DNA from: Galbibacter pacificus
GTDB taxonomy: Bacteria > Bacteroidota > Bacteroidia > Flavobacteriales > Flavobacteriaceae
Length of the DNA: 64,000 nt
NCBI RefSeq assembly: GCF_029603155.1
Contig: NZ_JAPMUA010000002.1
Location: forward strand, 372,001 to 436,000
Reading direction: 5' to 3'
Below, piece after piece: positions 9,313 to 18,119 of the stretch. The notes beneath the pieces were generated by a model. That model did not search any database and was not told where the DNA came from. It saw only the letters and a list, made by a program, of their open reading frames with translations. Every line of letters starts with the position of its first letter. Position 1 is the first letter of the stretch. The position numbers were made by a program, and so were the translations under genes.

Positions 9313-10013
9313 TTACCCCAACCAACCATCCCTATCCAAGCTTCTGTATTGAATGGCCTCACTGATATGAACTGGCATTATTTGGGTTTCGTTTTCCAGA
9401 TCGGCAATGGTACGGGAAACTTTAAGTATGCGGTCGTAAGCCCTTGCCGAAAGGTTTAGGCGTTCCATGGCTTTTTTCAGCAATGTTTTGGACTCATCGT
9501 CCAGCACGCAAAATTTTCTAATTTGCTTTGTTCCCATTTGGGCATTGTAATGAATGTTGGGAAGTTCATTAAAGCGTTCTGTGTAGCACCTTAGCGGCGG
9601 TAACCCTTTTTCTGATATCAATACTTTGTTCTCCTTTTCTTTCTTCCGAAAGTTTTTCAAACGGGACCGGGGTTACTTCAATATGAATGTCTATCCTATC
9701 CAAAAGCGGCCCCGATATTTTGCTTAAATACCGTTGCATTTCGGCCTGGGACGAAGTTACGGGGGCATCGGGGTCGTTGAAATATCCGCCGGGACTTGGG
9801 TTCATGTTGGCCACCAACATAAAACTGGAAGGATACGTAACTGTAAATTTTGCCCTGGAAATGGTAACTTCCCGGTCTTCCAGGGGGATGGCGTATAACT
9901 TCCAGTACGCTCCTTTTAAACTTGGGCAACTCGTCCAGAAAAAGCACGCCATTATGTGCCATGGAAATTTCGCCCGGCTACGGATAAGCACTGCCGCCAA
10001 CCAAGACAACATC
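9313..10013 (-). pseudogene. comM: comM (yifB) 3' part, separated from its 5' part by the prophage and decayed
   Basis: Minus-strand remnants give the second half of the ComM/YifB Mg-chelatase-like AAA+ protein. Visible segments include VLVGGSAYP, MAHNGVLFLDELPKFKRSVLEV (Walker B in LFLDE), SKISGPLLDRIDIH and the C-terminal SARAYDRILKVSRTIADLE. Reading along the gene there are three lesions. A TAG stop replaces the glutamine of YPQPGEIS at about 9976-9978. One extra C in a CCCCC run near 9887 shifts the frame before LEDREVT. One base is missing near 9575, before the codons for RFNELPN. ComM is a helicase that promotes branch migration in natural transformation, so this copy cannot work. Its 5' part is at 39970-40815. 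Confidence 0.93.
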
Positions 10014-10036
10014 TGTTATTTTATTAAATGTATACA
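10009..10036. other. attL: attL: left attachment site with phage arm
   Basis: The core ACATC (10009-10013) is shared with attR. It is followed on the phage side by an arm at 10014-10036 (TGTTATTTTATTAAATGTATACA split as TGTTAT, TTAAATGT, TACA blocks). Read in reverse it shares TGTA, ACATTTAA and ATAAC blocks with the attR phage arm, as expected for the inverted arms of a serine-integrase attP. Exact crossover bases are inferred. Confidence 0.75.
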
Positions 10037-10066
10037 TTTTTTATTAACAATTCAAATTATCAAACA

Positions 10067-10456
10067 ATGAAAAAAGCATTATCATTAATTGCAGTTATTA
10101 TGTTGCTTGTAGCTTGCTCCAAGGACGAAATCAACGATTTTTATTATTTGCCCGAAGGCAAACAACCTGAAAAAGAAGTAGTAAACATTGATACCATTGT
10201 TGGTATATGGAAAAATGAATCGGGGGATTTGCAAATCTTCTCAAATCAATTTCAATATACCAAAGTGAAAATTAATCAAGATTACCACTTTAAGGGCGGT
10301 ACATGGGAAAAAATAGAGAAAGGTGTATACTTGGTACAATGGAAGGATGATGAAGGCTCACACACGTTAACAATTGAGGTTGAATTTTCCGATAACGGAA
10401 ATACGATGGACTATAGTTATGGCGGTGAAACTTATAAAGCTATAAGGGATAAGTAA
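10067..10456 (+). CDS. Small phage-encoded lipoprotein
   Basis: 129 residues from the ATG at 10067; an upstream in-frame start exists, but this one places the signal peptide at the N-terminus. The sequence KKALSLIAVIMLLVACSKDE is a lipoprotein signal with lipobox VAC and cysteine 17. The mature part is compact and beta-rich (GIWKNESGDLQIF, YKAIRDK) and resembles small lipocalin-like lipoproteins, but I do not recognise a named family. It is the first gene inside attL, reads rightward against the late operon and has its own terminator. That pattern suggests a lysogenic-conversion gene. Confidence 0.75.
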   Translation: MKKALSLIAVIMLLVACSKDEINDFYYLPEGKQPEKEVVNIDTIVGIWKNESGDLQIFSNQFQYTKVKINQDYHFKGGTWEKIEKGVYLVQWKDDEGSHTLTIEVEFSDNGNTMDYSYGGETYKAIRDK

Positions 10457-10477
10457 AATACTATCATAAAAAGAATA

Positions 10478-10516
10478 TAAAGGGAGTAGGCTTTAAAAAA
10501 GTTTGCTCCTTTTTTT
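10478..10516 (+). terminator. Intrinsic terminator after the phage lipoprotein gene
   Basis: GGGAGTAGGCTTT, a short A-rich loop, then AAGTTTGCTCC, followed by a run of seven T. The stem is about 11 bp including G-T pairs. It lies 22 bp after the stop codon at 10456, on the same strand. Confidence 0.75.
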
Positions 10517-10673
10517 ATTTAATTAAAAATCTGACTTGCATACTGTTAACGTTTCTCTGTTAATAACCTTTTAGTAGACATATTAACAATTTTTGTTAAA
10601 AACTTCTAAATTATATTTTTAATTATAATTACTCGTTTTTAGATATTTACAATGTATTTAAATTTATAAAAAT

Positions 10674-11204
10674 ATGTCGATAAATTATGAGAAATTATTA
10701 AATAATAATTTTGTGAAATATATTATTATAATACTCTTATTATGTTTAATAATTTTATGTGGTTTAGGTATAGCAACTGATAAGCACATAAAATTATTTG
10801 GCATTGAATTTAATGGTAATAATGAACAATTTAAAGAAAAAGAAAGTAAAAATATAAATACAAAAAATAACTCACATATTATTAGTGGTAATAATAATCA
10901 AGTGGGCGTAAATGGTGATGTCAATTATGGTATTCAACAAAGACATTTGGATAAAAAATTATTACAAGAAATTTTAAACAAACTACCAAATCACAATGCG
11001 AAAATCAGGTTTTGGTATGTGAGGGAGAATAAAGAATCATATATATATGGAAATGAGATATTTCAAACTTTATATAAATTAGGTTATCATAATATAAAAG
11101 CAAATGGTTGGTTTTTACCTGGTTGTTATGATAAAGTCCGATTAGAATTCGAAAAAGATAGTACCTTATTAATTAAAATATGCCCCGCTGGAAATATCAA
11201 ATGA
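10674..11204 (+). CDS. Membrane-anchored accessory protein of unknown function
   Basis: 176 residues, very AT-rich codon use. A single transmembrane helix lies at about residues 13-33 (KYIIIILLLCLIILCGLGIA). A linker then leads to an asparagine-rich motif at about residues 67-86 (SHIISGNNNQVGVNGDVNYG) and a C-terminal alpha/beta-like region. The GNNNQV...GDVN type of segment occurs in assorted uncharacterised phage and defence-associated membrane proteins. It lies in the accessory zone near attL, is transcribed against the late genes and is convergent with the lysozyme gene. It is a candidate for superinfection exclusion or host modification, by position only. Confidence 0.6.
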   Translation: MSINYEKLLNNNFVKYIIIILLLCLIILCGLGIATDKHIKLFGIEFNGNNEQFKEKESKNINTKNNSHIISGNNNQVGVNGDVNYGIQQRHLDKKLLQEILNKLPNHNAKIRFWYVRENKESYIYGNEIFQTLYKLGYHNIKANGWFLPGCYDKVRLEFEKDSTLLIKICPAGNIK

Positions 11205-11240
11205 TACTATGAGAGTGTAATTTGAAGTCTGTCCTCTGTT

Positions 11241-11687
11241 TCAAATATAATACATTTCAGCCTCTTCTTTCCTTCTCTTAACCAATCCTTTTAATACTTT
11301 TCCATTGGATTTATTCCATCTTGAGAACTGATATTTGATATTTTCATCAAAAGGATTTACATTAACTTTCTTGAGTAATGTACTTGACGCAAAAGCACCC
11401 TTACCCACATTATAACAAAAGCTTACCAAAGCATCAAATTGCCCTTGTAAGAGCGTTTTAGTTACTTTCTGATTAACATACTGTTCAAAACCATAAAGTA
11501 CGTACAGAAACAGTCTATTTGCCCTTTCTTCACTTATGCAATCATCATTTAAAGCTACTTTTCTGCCATCTTCATAAAATGTATTACCATAACCGATAGT
11601 AGGGATTTCTGAGGGGCATAAATAAGGGCATAATCTTAATGCCTCATGCTTTTTTATCGCTTGTATTCCTTTCTTAGATACTTTCAT
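11241..11687 (-). CDS. Phage endolysin, GH24 lysozyme
   Basis: 148 residues, a complete T4/P22-type lysozyme (GH24). The catalytic glutamate is E15 (KKHEALRL) and the family pattern E-x8-[D/C]-x5-T is met by E15, C24 and T30 of TIGYGNT. The region QFDALVSFCYNVGKGAFASSTLL is also typical. It cleaves peptidoglycan during lysis. It has no signal peptide, so it needs a holin. It is the last gene of the leftward late transcript and overlaps the preceding gene by 14 bp. Confidence 0.93.
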   Translation of the reverse strand: MKVSKKGIQAIKKHEALRLCPYLCPSEIPTIGYGNTFYEDGRKVALNDDCISEERANRLFLYVLYGFEQYVNQKVTKTLLQGQFDALVSFCYNVGKGAFASSTLLKKVNVNPFDENIKYQFSRWNKSNGKVLKGLVKRRKEEAEMYYI

Positions 11688-12003
11688 TGGGTAGACATTT
11701 ACAGTTTTTTTGGTAGTATTGAAGGCTCCTGTTACATTTCTGGATAAACTCCTTATGTTTCTGTAATTCTTCTTTGTAATCAGCTTCTATGTCCTGTAGT
11801 TGGCTTTCAAATCGTACTTTCATATCATCAATCATATCCTGATATATTTTTAAGTTCTTGCTCATGTTGTCCGCTTCGCTCCCAGCTATATCCGTTTCCT
11901 GTTTTTTAACGTTCAAAGCGGTTAAAATCCTGTCCTTGTTCCATGCTACCACCCCTGTAATGGCAGGTATCCCCCACTGCTGTAATATCTCTAATATGTT
12001 CAT
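11674..12003 (-). CDS. Small phage protein with N-terminal membrane segment, possible holin or spanin component
   Basis: 109 residues from the ATG at 12003. A longer start 33 bases upstream adds residues that belong to the overlapping gene's region and is less likely. Residues about 5-25 (EILQQWGIPAITGVVAWNKDR) form a short hydrophobic segment, followed by a long charged coiled coil (DMIDDMKVRFESQLQDIEADYKEELQKHKEF is the core, split here for clarity between DDMK and HKEF). Proteins of this shape precede the lysozyme in many Bacteroidota phages. Position between a membrane protein and the endolysin suggests a role in lysis, but no family is certain. Confidence 0.7.
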   Translation of the reverse strand: MNILEILQQWGIPAITGVVAWNKDRILTALNVKKQETDIAGSEADNMSKNLKIYQDMIDDMKVRFESQLQDIEADYKEELQKHKEFIQKCNRSLQYYQKNCKCLPNESI

Positions 12004-12007
12004 CGTC

Positions 12008-12556
12008 TTATAATAGTTTAAACCCCACGCCCACAATTATCTGTTTTTCTGAATTGTAGCCGATTGTGTAAATAGTTCTGTTTCTCTGTAGATATAATTT
12101 ACCTGTTATAACAGGCTTTGTAGTTACGGTTGTTTCTACTCCTGTATATAAGTTAAATCCCTTTTGTTTTATTTCCCTCTCATTTATGGTGTACTTTACT
12201 TTCTGTTTGGTAAGATAACCTTGTACTTCACTCTCTACTTCTATGGTGGCTGTAGAGTCTTTATAAACCTCTCTGTACGTTCTTTTCGTTATGGCGTCCT
12301 CATACATCTTAATACGCTCTAAACTATCTGATAACTGCTTAAAATCGTTTAATAGTTTGGTGTTTACTGGATTTTCGATTGTAATAATCGAATCCTTGCC
12401 TTTTAATTTTATTGTATCGGTCAAAATGATAGGTCTTAAATCAATTGAATCCCTAACAAAAGTGTTTGAAACAGGCTGTATTGTCCTCTCCTGCCTTGTG
12501 AAAAGCAATAAAAGCAGTATAAGTATAACTATATATGGAAGATATTTTTTTAACAT
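12008..12556 (-). CDS. Phage membrane-anchored protein, probable lysis accessory
   Basis: 182 residues. One N-terminal transmembrane helix (YLPYIVILILLLLLF, about residues 5-19) is followed by a predicted periplasmic part with a helical middle (LNDFKQLSDSLERIKMYED) and a beta-rich C-terminus. This architecture is common just upstream of the endolysin in Bacteroidota phages and could be spanin-like, but that is inference. The start overlaps the end of the preceding tail-fibre gene by 7 bp, so it belongs to the same transcript. Confidence 0.7.
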   Translation of the reverse strand: MLKKYLPYIVILILLLLLFTRQERTIQPVSNTFVRDSIDLRPIILTDTIKLKGKDSIITIENPVNTKLLNDFKQLSDSLERIKMYEDAITKRTYREVYKDSTATIEVESEVQGYLTKQKVKYTINEREIKQKGFNLYTGVETTVTTKPVITGKLYLQRNRTIYTIGYNSEKQIIVGVGFKLL

Positions 12557-13626
12557 GCTGTAAGCCCATAGAATGTTTCATTAGCTTTATTCCAATACCT
12601 CGCCCATGAGCCATTTGAATACCATCCAGTGTCTGCCAATGTAGTTCCAGCATCATCTGTATATAAAACGGTGGCACCCGTCCATGTATAACCGTCTTCA
12701 ATATAATAATCAAGCCTACTACCTACATTAGCATAGTTTGTACAGGCACTTGCAGCATCTGAACCAGTACTTACGGCTATTGCTTGTGTTTCTGGGTGAG
12801 GGTCTACTGGGTCACCGCCACCATCAGAATTATCTTCTTCACATTGTGTTAAACCGTAAAATGTTTTATTAGCTTTATTCCAATTTCTTGCCCATGCACC
12901 ATTACTATACCAACCTGTTGGGGCAAACTCAGTACCTTCTTCATTGACATATAAAACATCTGCTCCCGTCCATGTATATCCATCTTTAATATAGTAATCA
13001 AGTCGCCCAGCTTCATTAACAAAATTCAAACAAGCATTTTCAGCGTTTGAACCAGTACTAACGGGCATTGATTGCGTATCAACTCCCGGGTTCGCATCTT
13101 GGTATAAATAGGTTGTATAGCTGTTTGCACCTCCATTTGAAGTTATGGTAAGTTCTACCATTCTTTGCTCTGGTGTATCGTTATAATCAATCGTGAAGTT
13201 TATCGTAGGTGCGTTACTTCCCGATGTTGGGGAGGCACTAAACCAACTGCCGCCAGTATCTTCCTGCCAATCAGGGTCTAATGGAGGGGGATAAATCCAC
13301 CATTTAAAAAGTTTCCACGAAATAGTCCATGAATAACCCCCAGCATTAAAAACTTGTGCCGTTCCTGTATCTCCATCCCAATCTAAGCTGTTAATAAAAT
13401 CAACCGTAAATATAGGATACTGCTTAACTCGTTGATACGGTACTAACCTATTGGTAGGGTAATTTGTGAGTAAGGACGTATCTAGGTTTTTGTAGTGTAT
13501 ATTTAGAGTTCCTCGAATGACACATAGTTTCCCGCCAACCGCTGGTATCTCAGGGAATAATAAATTATTATTTTCCATCCATACCAAGTCATCATGTGTA
13601 ATTATCTGATTATATGCCCTACCCAT
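12550..13626 (-). CDS. Phage tail-tip/receptor-binding protein with a BACON-like domain and duplicated C-terminal module
   Basis: 358 residues. After an N-terminal attachment region, residues about 125-180 look like a BACON-type beta domain (WFSASPTSGSNAP, then VELTITSNGG and YLYQDA). The C-terminal part contains two copies of a module of about 78 residues, each starting with VSTGS..A..AC and ending in W.KAN.TFYGLT.C, separated by a short acidic/proline linker. The gene overlaps the S74-domain fibre gene by 8 bp and precedes the lysis genes. Location and repeats suggest host-surface binding; the receptor is unknown. Confidence 0.75.
   Translation of the reverse strand: MGRAYNQIITHDDLVWMENNNLLFPEIPAVGGKLCVIRGTLNIHYKNLDTSLLTNYPTNRLVPYQRVKQYPIFTVDFINSLDWDGDTGTAQVFNAGGYSWTISWKLFKWWIYPPPLDPDWQEDTGGSWFSASPTSGSNAPTINFTIDYNDTPEQRMVELTITSNGGANSYTTYLYQDANPGVDTQSMPVSTGSNAENACLNFVNEAGRLDYYIKDGYTWTGADVLYVNEEGTEFAPTGWYSNGAWARNWNKANKTFYGLTQCEEDNSDGGGDPVDPHPETQAIAVSTGSDAASACTNYANVGSRLDYYIEDGYTWTGATVLYTDDAGTTLADTGWYSNGSWARYWNKANETFYGLTAC
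12553..13080 (-). repeat. Tandem coding duplication (two ~234-bp units) in the tail-tip gene
   Basis: Unit 1 is about 12846-13080 and unit 2 about 12553-12787 (minus strand order). They encode modules sharing LDYYI.DGYTWTGA and GWYSNG.WAR.WNKAN. The nucleotide sequences are clearly related but diverged at many third positions, so the duplication is not recent. Confidence 0.8.
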
Positions 13627-15355
13627 TTTTTAACTGTTTTACTTCTTCGCTTAACTCTTTAACTGCGTTTATAAGTACAGGGATTAATTTGGTGTAGTTA
13701 ACCGATTTCATACCTTCTTCACTATCATCTGTATTTACTGCAATAGGTAAAATTTCTTCAATTTCTTGTGCAATAACCCCTATATCTTCTTTATTGTTTT
13801 TCTTCCAACTGTAGGAATAAGTATTAATTTTTTCAAGCGTTTTCAATCCTTCAGTTAATGGCTGTATATTCTCTTTTAATCTTTTATCCGAATTTTCAAA
13901 AAATCCAGCAGCATAAACATTCCCAAAAAACCTACCATGTCCATTTCCTGCTTCTAAAAATATACTTGCAGTACCATTAGATGCTACATATAATCCCCAA
14001 CTACCTGGATTAGTACCTAAATCTGTGGAATTTAAAAATGAAGCACTACTGCCTTGTGCATATCCGATACCGTACATGTTATTTAGTGTTTCTTCGTCTG
14101 GTATATATGATGAACCTATGGTATATATTGGATTAGTTTTTGCAGAATTATTACCTACTGTTTGATAACTGCCTTCCAAAAATCCTGCTACATGCGAATA
14201 TCTTCTTATTCTTCCTGAAGATTTAAAATACACATCTCCACCACCAGTCAAATCGACGTCTCCATTTTGATTTATGGTAAATATATTAACACCATCTCCT
14301 GCACCTTGTTGTGCCTCTAATATGTTACCTGAACCTTGTTGAGTTATATAGAGTGGAGTACCTCCGTTTCTTCTAATCCAAGCATAACCTCCATCTGTTC
14401 TAGCGTTTTTTAATATATAGTTGCCATCGCTTTCTGCCTTCGTATAATAATTAGATGGGGTAAAATTTCCTGAATGCCATATTTGTTGATGCCTCCAAGC
14501 ACTTCCAGTATAATCAGAAAAATATAAAGAGTTGTTATTTCCAGAAGGTTTATAAAAAAAGAAACTTCTATTATCGGAACCACCTCGTATCCCAAAGCTT
14601 TGCCCAAATTCAGTTGGAAAATTAGTTGAACCTGTGCTATTCGAGTAGTTAAAAAAAGTATTGCTTGGCAAATCTAATATGCTATTGGCATTTTCTGTTA
14701 CTACTCCATATCCTGAATTTAATCCAGAACCAGCTAAAATTCTACCAGACGAAGTAATTGTGGCACCAGATATAGAACTAGTAACAGTTAAATCTCCTGT
14801 TAAAGTATCTGTTGTGTTAAGTAGATATTTTGAATCTGCTGTAGTGGTATTTATTTTATTTGAATTTAACCAGTCCAATGCATCATCTACATTGGTACCG
14901 CTAACACCAGAATCATTGGTTATCTGAGAGGCATCATAATCTCCCGTTACTGCCACAACATTACCTATCCTGCCAAATACACTTTCAACATCCCCAGAGC
15001 CTCCCCCACCTACTTGTACATATGAGCTTCCGCCCCATCTGTAGGTGAAGTTTGTATCTTTTGCTATATATATTTTACCCGTCTCCCCTACTGCTGGGAA
15101 GGCAGATAATGATGAATATTCCAAAACATCATCTACATAGGACGGTAAATAAGCACTATCTATTTTGGTTGAACTATTTAACGGGGTATAGCCATTTGCA
15201 ATACCTTTTTCATTTATTGATTGAAAGTCAAGGTTTCCAATTTTTATCTTTTTGCTACTTCCTTGTGGCGAATCGCTTAAATCTGATACATCCACTATAT
15301 GCAGCAAATCATTATTGTGGGGAGTTGTTAGCTCGTTTCTATCTGTTAACCTCAT
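13619..15355 (-). CDS. Phage tail fibre with C-terminal intramolecular chaperone (peptidase S74 type)
   Basis: 578 residues. The N-terminus (RLTDRNELTTPHNNDLLHIVDVSD) is the common baseplate-attachment start of Bacteroidota phage fibres. A long low-complexity, beta-structured shaft rich in G, S, T and N follows. The last 95 residues are an S74/intramolecular chaperone autoprocessing domain: SDKRLKENI (serine-lysine dyad), IGVIAQEIEEILP and VNYTKLIPVLINAVKEL. That domain trimerises the fibre and is then cleaved off. Together with the next gene it probably determines host range. Confidence 0.9.
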   Translation of the reverse strand: MRLTDRNELTTPHNNDLLHIVDVSDLSDSPQGSSKKIKIGNLDFQSINEKGIANGYTPLNSSTKIDSAYLPSYVDDVLEYSSLSAFPAVGETGKIYIAKDTNFTYRWGGSSYVQVGGGGSGDVESVFGRIGNVVAVTGDYDASQITNDSGVSGTNVDDALDWLNSNKINTTTADSKYLLNTTDTLTGDLTVTSSISGATITSSGRILAGSGLNSGYGVVTENANSILDLPSNTFFNYSNSTGSTNFPTEFGQSFGIRGGSDNRSFFFYKPSGNNNSLYFSDYTGSAWRHQQIWHSGNFTPSNYYTKAESDGNYILKNARTDGGYAWIRRNGGTPLYITQQGSGNILEAQQGAGDGVNIFTINQNGDVDLTGGGDVYFKSSGRIRRYSHVAGFLEGSYQTVGNNSAKTNPIYTIGSSYIPDEETLNNMYGIGYAQGSSASFLNSTDLGTNPGSWGLYVASNGTASIFLEAGNGHGRFFGNVYAAGFFENSDKRLKENIQPLTEGLKTLEKINTYSYSWKKNNKEDIGVIAQEIEEILPIAVNTDDSEEGMKSVNYTKLIPVLINAVKELSEEVKQLKNG

Positions 15356-15357
15356 TT

Positions 15358-15927
15358 TTAATTAAAATTGTATAGTTCGTTATCCTGAAAAACGTGTAAT
15401 ATAAAATCTTGGAACTCGTATAATGTTGGTGAATACGGTATAAACCCTGCTTCTTCTAAATCATCGATATAAAAGCTTTCCTTTTCTTCCCTTCCTTCAA
15501 AATTGAAGGTATAGCCGTTAAATTCTGACTTTGCACCGCCTGTTACAAGCTTTACACTATCCACGGAAAGTCCATTTTCCAGACCAAAAATCTTATAGAT
15601 ACCATTATTGAGTTCCAAAATCACCCTAAACTCACTGTTTAAAAGGGCTTCCATTATTTCATTGGTTGGTCTGTCTAGCATTGGCAGCGTTATACTTATA
15701 CTTTGCCCATAACTTTTATCGCTCCCTAGTGCTTCCCTGTAGCTATTACCGTCTGCCAGTAAATCGAATTGATAAATCATTGTTGCAGGAAATGAAACAA
15801 GTGTATTATCCGATATTTCATATTGAAACTTCTTATGAAACAGATAATTAGCTATATACATTCTCTTAACCCCTGCAATGTTATTTTTACAAGGCTCTTT
15901 TCTTCCTTTTGAAATTAAACAGCTCAT
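15358..15927 (-). CDS. Phage virion protein, paralogue of the gene at 18527-19039
   Basis: 189 residues from the internal ATG at 15927 (MSCLISKGRKEPC), preferred over a start 9 bases upstream because it matches the paralogue's N-terminus MACLITAGRTEPC. Both proteins also share a LLADGN/LRADGN motif, a central hydrophobic strand and a GGAKS/TDFNGY motif. Related proteins are common in the structural modules of Bacteroidota phages but I cannot name the exact part of the virion. Its start overlaps the connector gene's stop by 4 bp. Confidence 0.75.
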   Translation of the reverse strand: MSCLISKGRKEPCKNNIAGVKRMYIANYLFHKKFQYEISDNTLVSFPATMIYQFDLLADGNSYREALGSDKSYGQSISITLPMLDRPTNEIMEALLNSEFRVILELNNGIYKIFGLENGLSVDSVKLVTGGAKSEFNGYTFNFEGREEKESFYIDDLEEAGFIPYSPTLYEFQDFILHVFQDNELYNFN

Positions 15928-16427
15928 AAATTCCAACCTCCCGTATATCTAAAGCTTCTATCAGGTGTTATATCATAATTTTCTTCTTGTGCCGTGGTGT
16001 ACTCAGGTAAATTAACCGTACAAAGGAATTTTTGAAGTCTTTTTATATAGGCATCTGCCTTGTTTCTTTGGTTTTGAGCCAAATAATCTACCTCTGATTT
16101 ATTGACCGCTTCCCCATTCTCTGGTTGGTGTTTGAATATACCCCCATTAGCCACATTATAAGAGGCTATAATTACATATTCAGCAGCAACGCTGTAAATT
16201 ATAATTGGCTTTATATAGTCTTCATATAGGGCTTTATAATCGTTATCTAAGGCATTACTTAAATAATCTGAAAGTATCTTTTTATACAGCTTTGTACCAA
16301 GAATGGGTTCGATAACAAAAACCTGAACCTCTTTAATGACATGTAAGTATTTTGACACGTCTATATTTCCCCCTAATGGAGTTCCTTTTGTTAAATCTTC
16401 TGCTTTTATAAGTAGTGTAGTAGCCAT
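15924..16427 (-). CDS. Putative head-tail connector (DUF6712-like)
   Basis: 167 residues, mostly helical. It has the pattern of small head-completion/connector proteins: LLIKAEDL near the N-terminus, then FVIEPILGTKLYKKIL, YIKPIIIYSVAAEYVI and a short aromatic C-terminus. It sits directly after the portal gene (3 bp gap), the usual place for an adaptor protein that binds the portal ring. Family assignment is from memory of the DUF6712 pattern and needs a profile search. Confidence 0.7.
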   Translation of the reverse strand: MATTLLIKAEDLTKGTPLGGNIDVSKYLHVIKEVQVFVIEPILGTKLYKKILSDYLSNALDNDYKALYEDYIKPIIIYSVAAEYVIIASYNVANGGIFKHQPENGEAVNKSEVDYLAQNQRNKADAYIKRLQKFLCTVNLPEYTTAQEENYDITPDRSFRYTGGWNL

Positions 16428-16430
16428 TCG

Positions 16431-18119
16431 TTACTGTAATTTCCAATAGTTATTATTGCTTCCTGCTGTTTGTGCAACTTCTTTTTCGTTAATAGGTAAT
16501 CTTGCATCATTTCTTTCCGAAGGCTCTAAATCCAAAATCATTTTCCTTGCCTCGGTAACAGATATTTTACCGTTATTTTTCTTCAAATAAATCTGCCTTT
16601 GCCAGAAATGGGCACAATTAACGCCGCCCTTGTATAGCCAAATGGAATAAGTATCGGCACCACCAGCACCAAAACCTTCATTAACTACCTTATCTTGTGC
16701 TAGTATTATATCTTCCTTTCTATAGACTTTATCAGCATTTACCATCTTACGGCAAAACTCTCTACTATTATCGCTTACAGCATTTGGGGCATATACATAC
16801 CTTACTTTGAAAAGTTCATTATCCTGTTCTGAGGCACTTGCCCAACTAGATGAAAAAGTTTTTGCTAGTTTCAGTTCAAATGCCGTTGGGTCTTTTATTA
16901 CTTTACTTTCATCAATGAGTTCCCAACCTTCCAAGCTTTTTATATCTTCCCCAACTTCGATTAATGCATCAGCTACAAATGAATCATCATAATGGGAATG
17001 TAATTCTACTTCTTCCCCTGCCTTGGTTGTTCCCCCGTCTTCTTTAGTAAAGCTTATCAGGGGTTTAAATTCCAGTTCGGTATCAATACCATTATATTTA
17101 ACCACTTCATTAAAAGCGTCAAGTATCAGTTCCTGCTTTGGTTGTATAACTGTTGCATAACTTAGTTTAGATGCTGTTTCAAGTTCTTCTGCATTGTTAC
17201 CAAGTCCTGTATTGTCCTTTATCCCGAATAACATAGGAGAAGTTACCCTATGCCCAACCATTATCTGCTTTCTAGCTTCTTCACACCAAAAATCCCATTG
17301 CTTATGATTTTCATTACTTGGAAAAGCTTCTATTGTCGCCTTAGTTTCGGCGTTATCATTAAACGATACTACAACATTACCAGCAGCAGAACTACCAGTA
17401 ACTTTTTTCTTGATATCCCTTTCAATTTCATTCCTTACTTCCTTTTCTGGCACTCCATTATTTAGGTTGATTATAAAACCAGCAGATAGACCGTTACGGA
17501 TATGATTGATTGAAAAATTGCTTATTTCTTCTTCCAGTTGTGCATACTGCATGCATGCCAAGTAATCAGGGTCAGCATAATAGTACTTCCCTGCCTTATA
17601 AGGCTCGATAACATATATTTCCTTGTCTTCTTTACTTGTACCAAATGCTGGGTAAGGTTCTGGTTTGTTTGAACTTGCTTTGCTCCAATCTTTACAGTAC
17701 CAGTAAGTTGTTATTTCCCCTTCATCGTTCATTTTATTTGGGGCTATGGTTTGCCTTGGTATGTGATAAACCCCTGTTACCTTTCTAAGTGCCCCTTTAC
17801 CTTTACTGTATATAACTTGAAAGGAAGCACTCCCGAACAATTCAAAATCATTACAAATCTTTCTGATATCCTTTGAAGGGAAAAGTTTTAAAATTGAATC
17901 ATCTACAGCGGTTAACCCCTTACCATAAATCATTTCACTATACCCATTTATGATAGCTGCATTAGTTGGGCTACCGTTGTACCTATCTATTACATCATCA
18001 AAAAATGAATTGTTCTTACCATTTAAAACCCAATCCTTGCCCATTTCTTCCTTAATGGTGGGCTTCACATAGCTGTTAAGCTGTATTAAACTGATTTTAT
18101 TATATTCTTTCTCGTTCAT
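16431..18119 (-). CDS. Phage portal protein with MuF-like C-terminal extension
   Basis: 562 residues. The first ~380 residues look like a portal of the type common in Bacteroidota phages, with NAAIINGYSEMIYGKGL, FELFGSASFQVIY, a central wing and KQIMVGHRVTSPMLFGI with DNTGLG. The C-terminal ~150 residues contain REFCRKMVNADKVYRKEDI and GVNCAHFWQRQIY. That pattern of a conserved cysteine pair and NC.H.W resembles the Mu gpF (minor head protein) domain. It would form the dodecameric DNA gate of the capsid. It overlaps the preceding small gene by 4 bp. Confidence 0.85.
   Translation of the reverse strand: MNEKEYNKISLIQLNSYVKPTIKEEMGKDWVLNGKNNSFFDDVIDRYNGSPTNAAIINGYSEMIYGKGLTAVDDSILKLFPSKDIRKICNDFELFGSASFQVIYSKGKGALRKVTGVYHIPRQTIAPNKMNDEGEITTYWYCKDWSKASSNKPEPYPAFGTSKEDKEIYVIEPYKAGKYYYADPDYLACMQYAQLEEEISNFSINHIRNGLSAGFIINLNNGVPEKEVRNEIERDIKKKVTGSSAAGNVVVSFNDNAETKATIEAFPSNENHKQWDFWCEEARKQIMVGHRVTSPMLFGIKDNTGLGNNAEELETASKLSYATVIQPKQELILDAFNEVVKYNGIDTELEFKPLISFTKEDGGTTKAGEEVELHSHYDDSFVADALIEVGEDIKSLEGWELIDESKVIKDPTAFELKLAKTFSSSWASASEQDNELFKVRYVYAPNAVSDNSREFCRKMVNADKVYRKEDIILAQDKVVNEGFGAGGADTYSIWLYKGGVNCAHFWQRQIYLKKNNGKISVTEARKMILDLEPSERNDARLPINEKEVAQTAGSNNNYWKLQ

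Noticed and set aside
10674..11204. Toxin-antitoxin assignment for the left-end accessory genes.
   Set aside because: The two genes are separated by a terminator and over 200 bp and have no matching families, so no toxin-antitoxin claim is justified.
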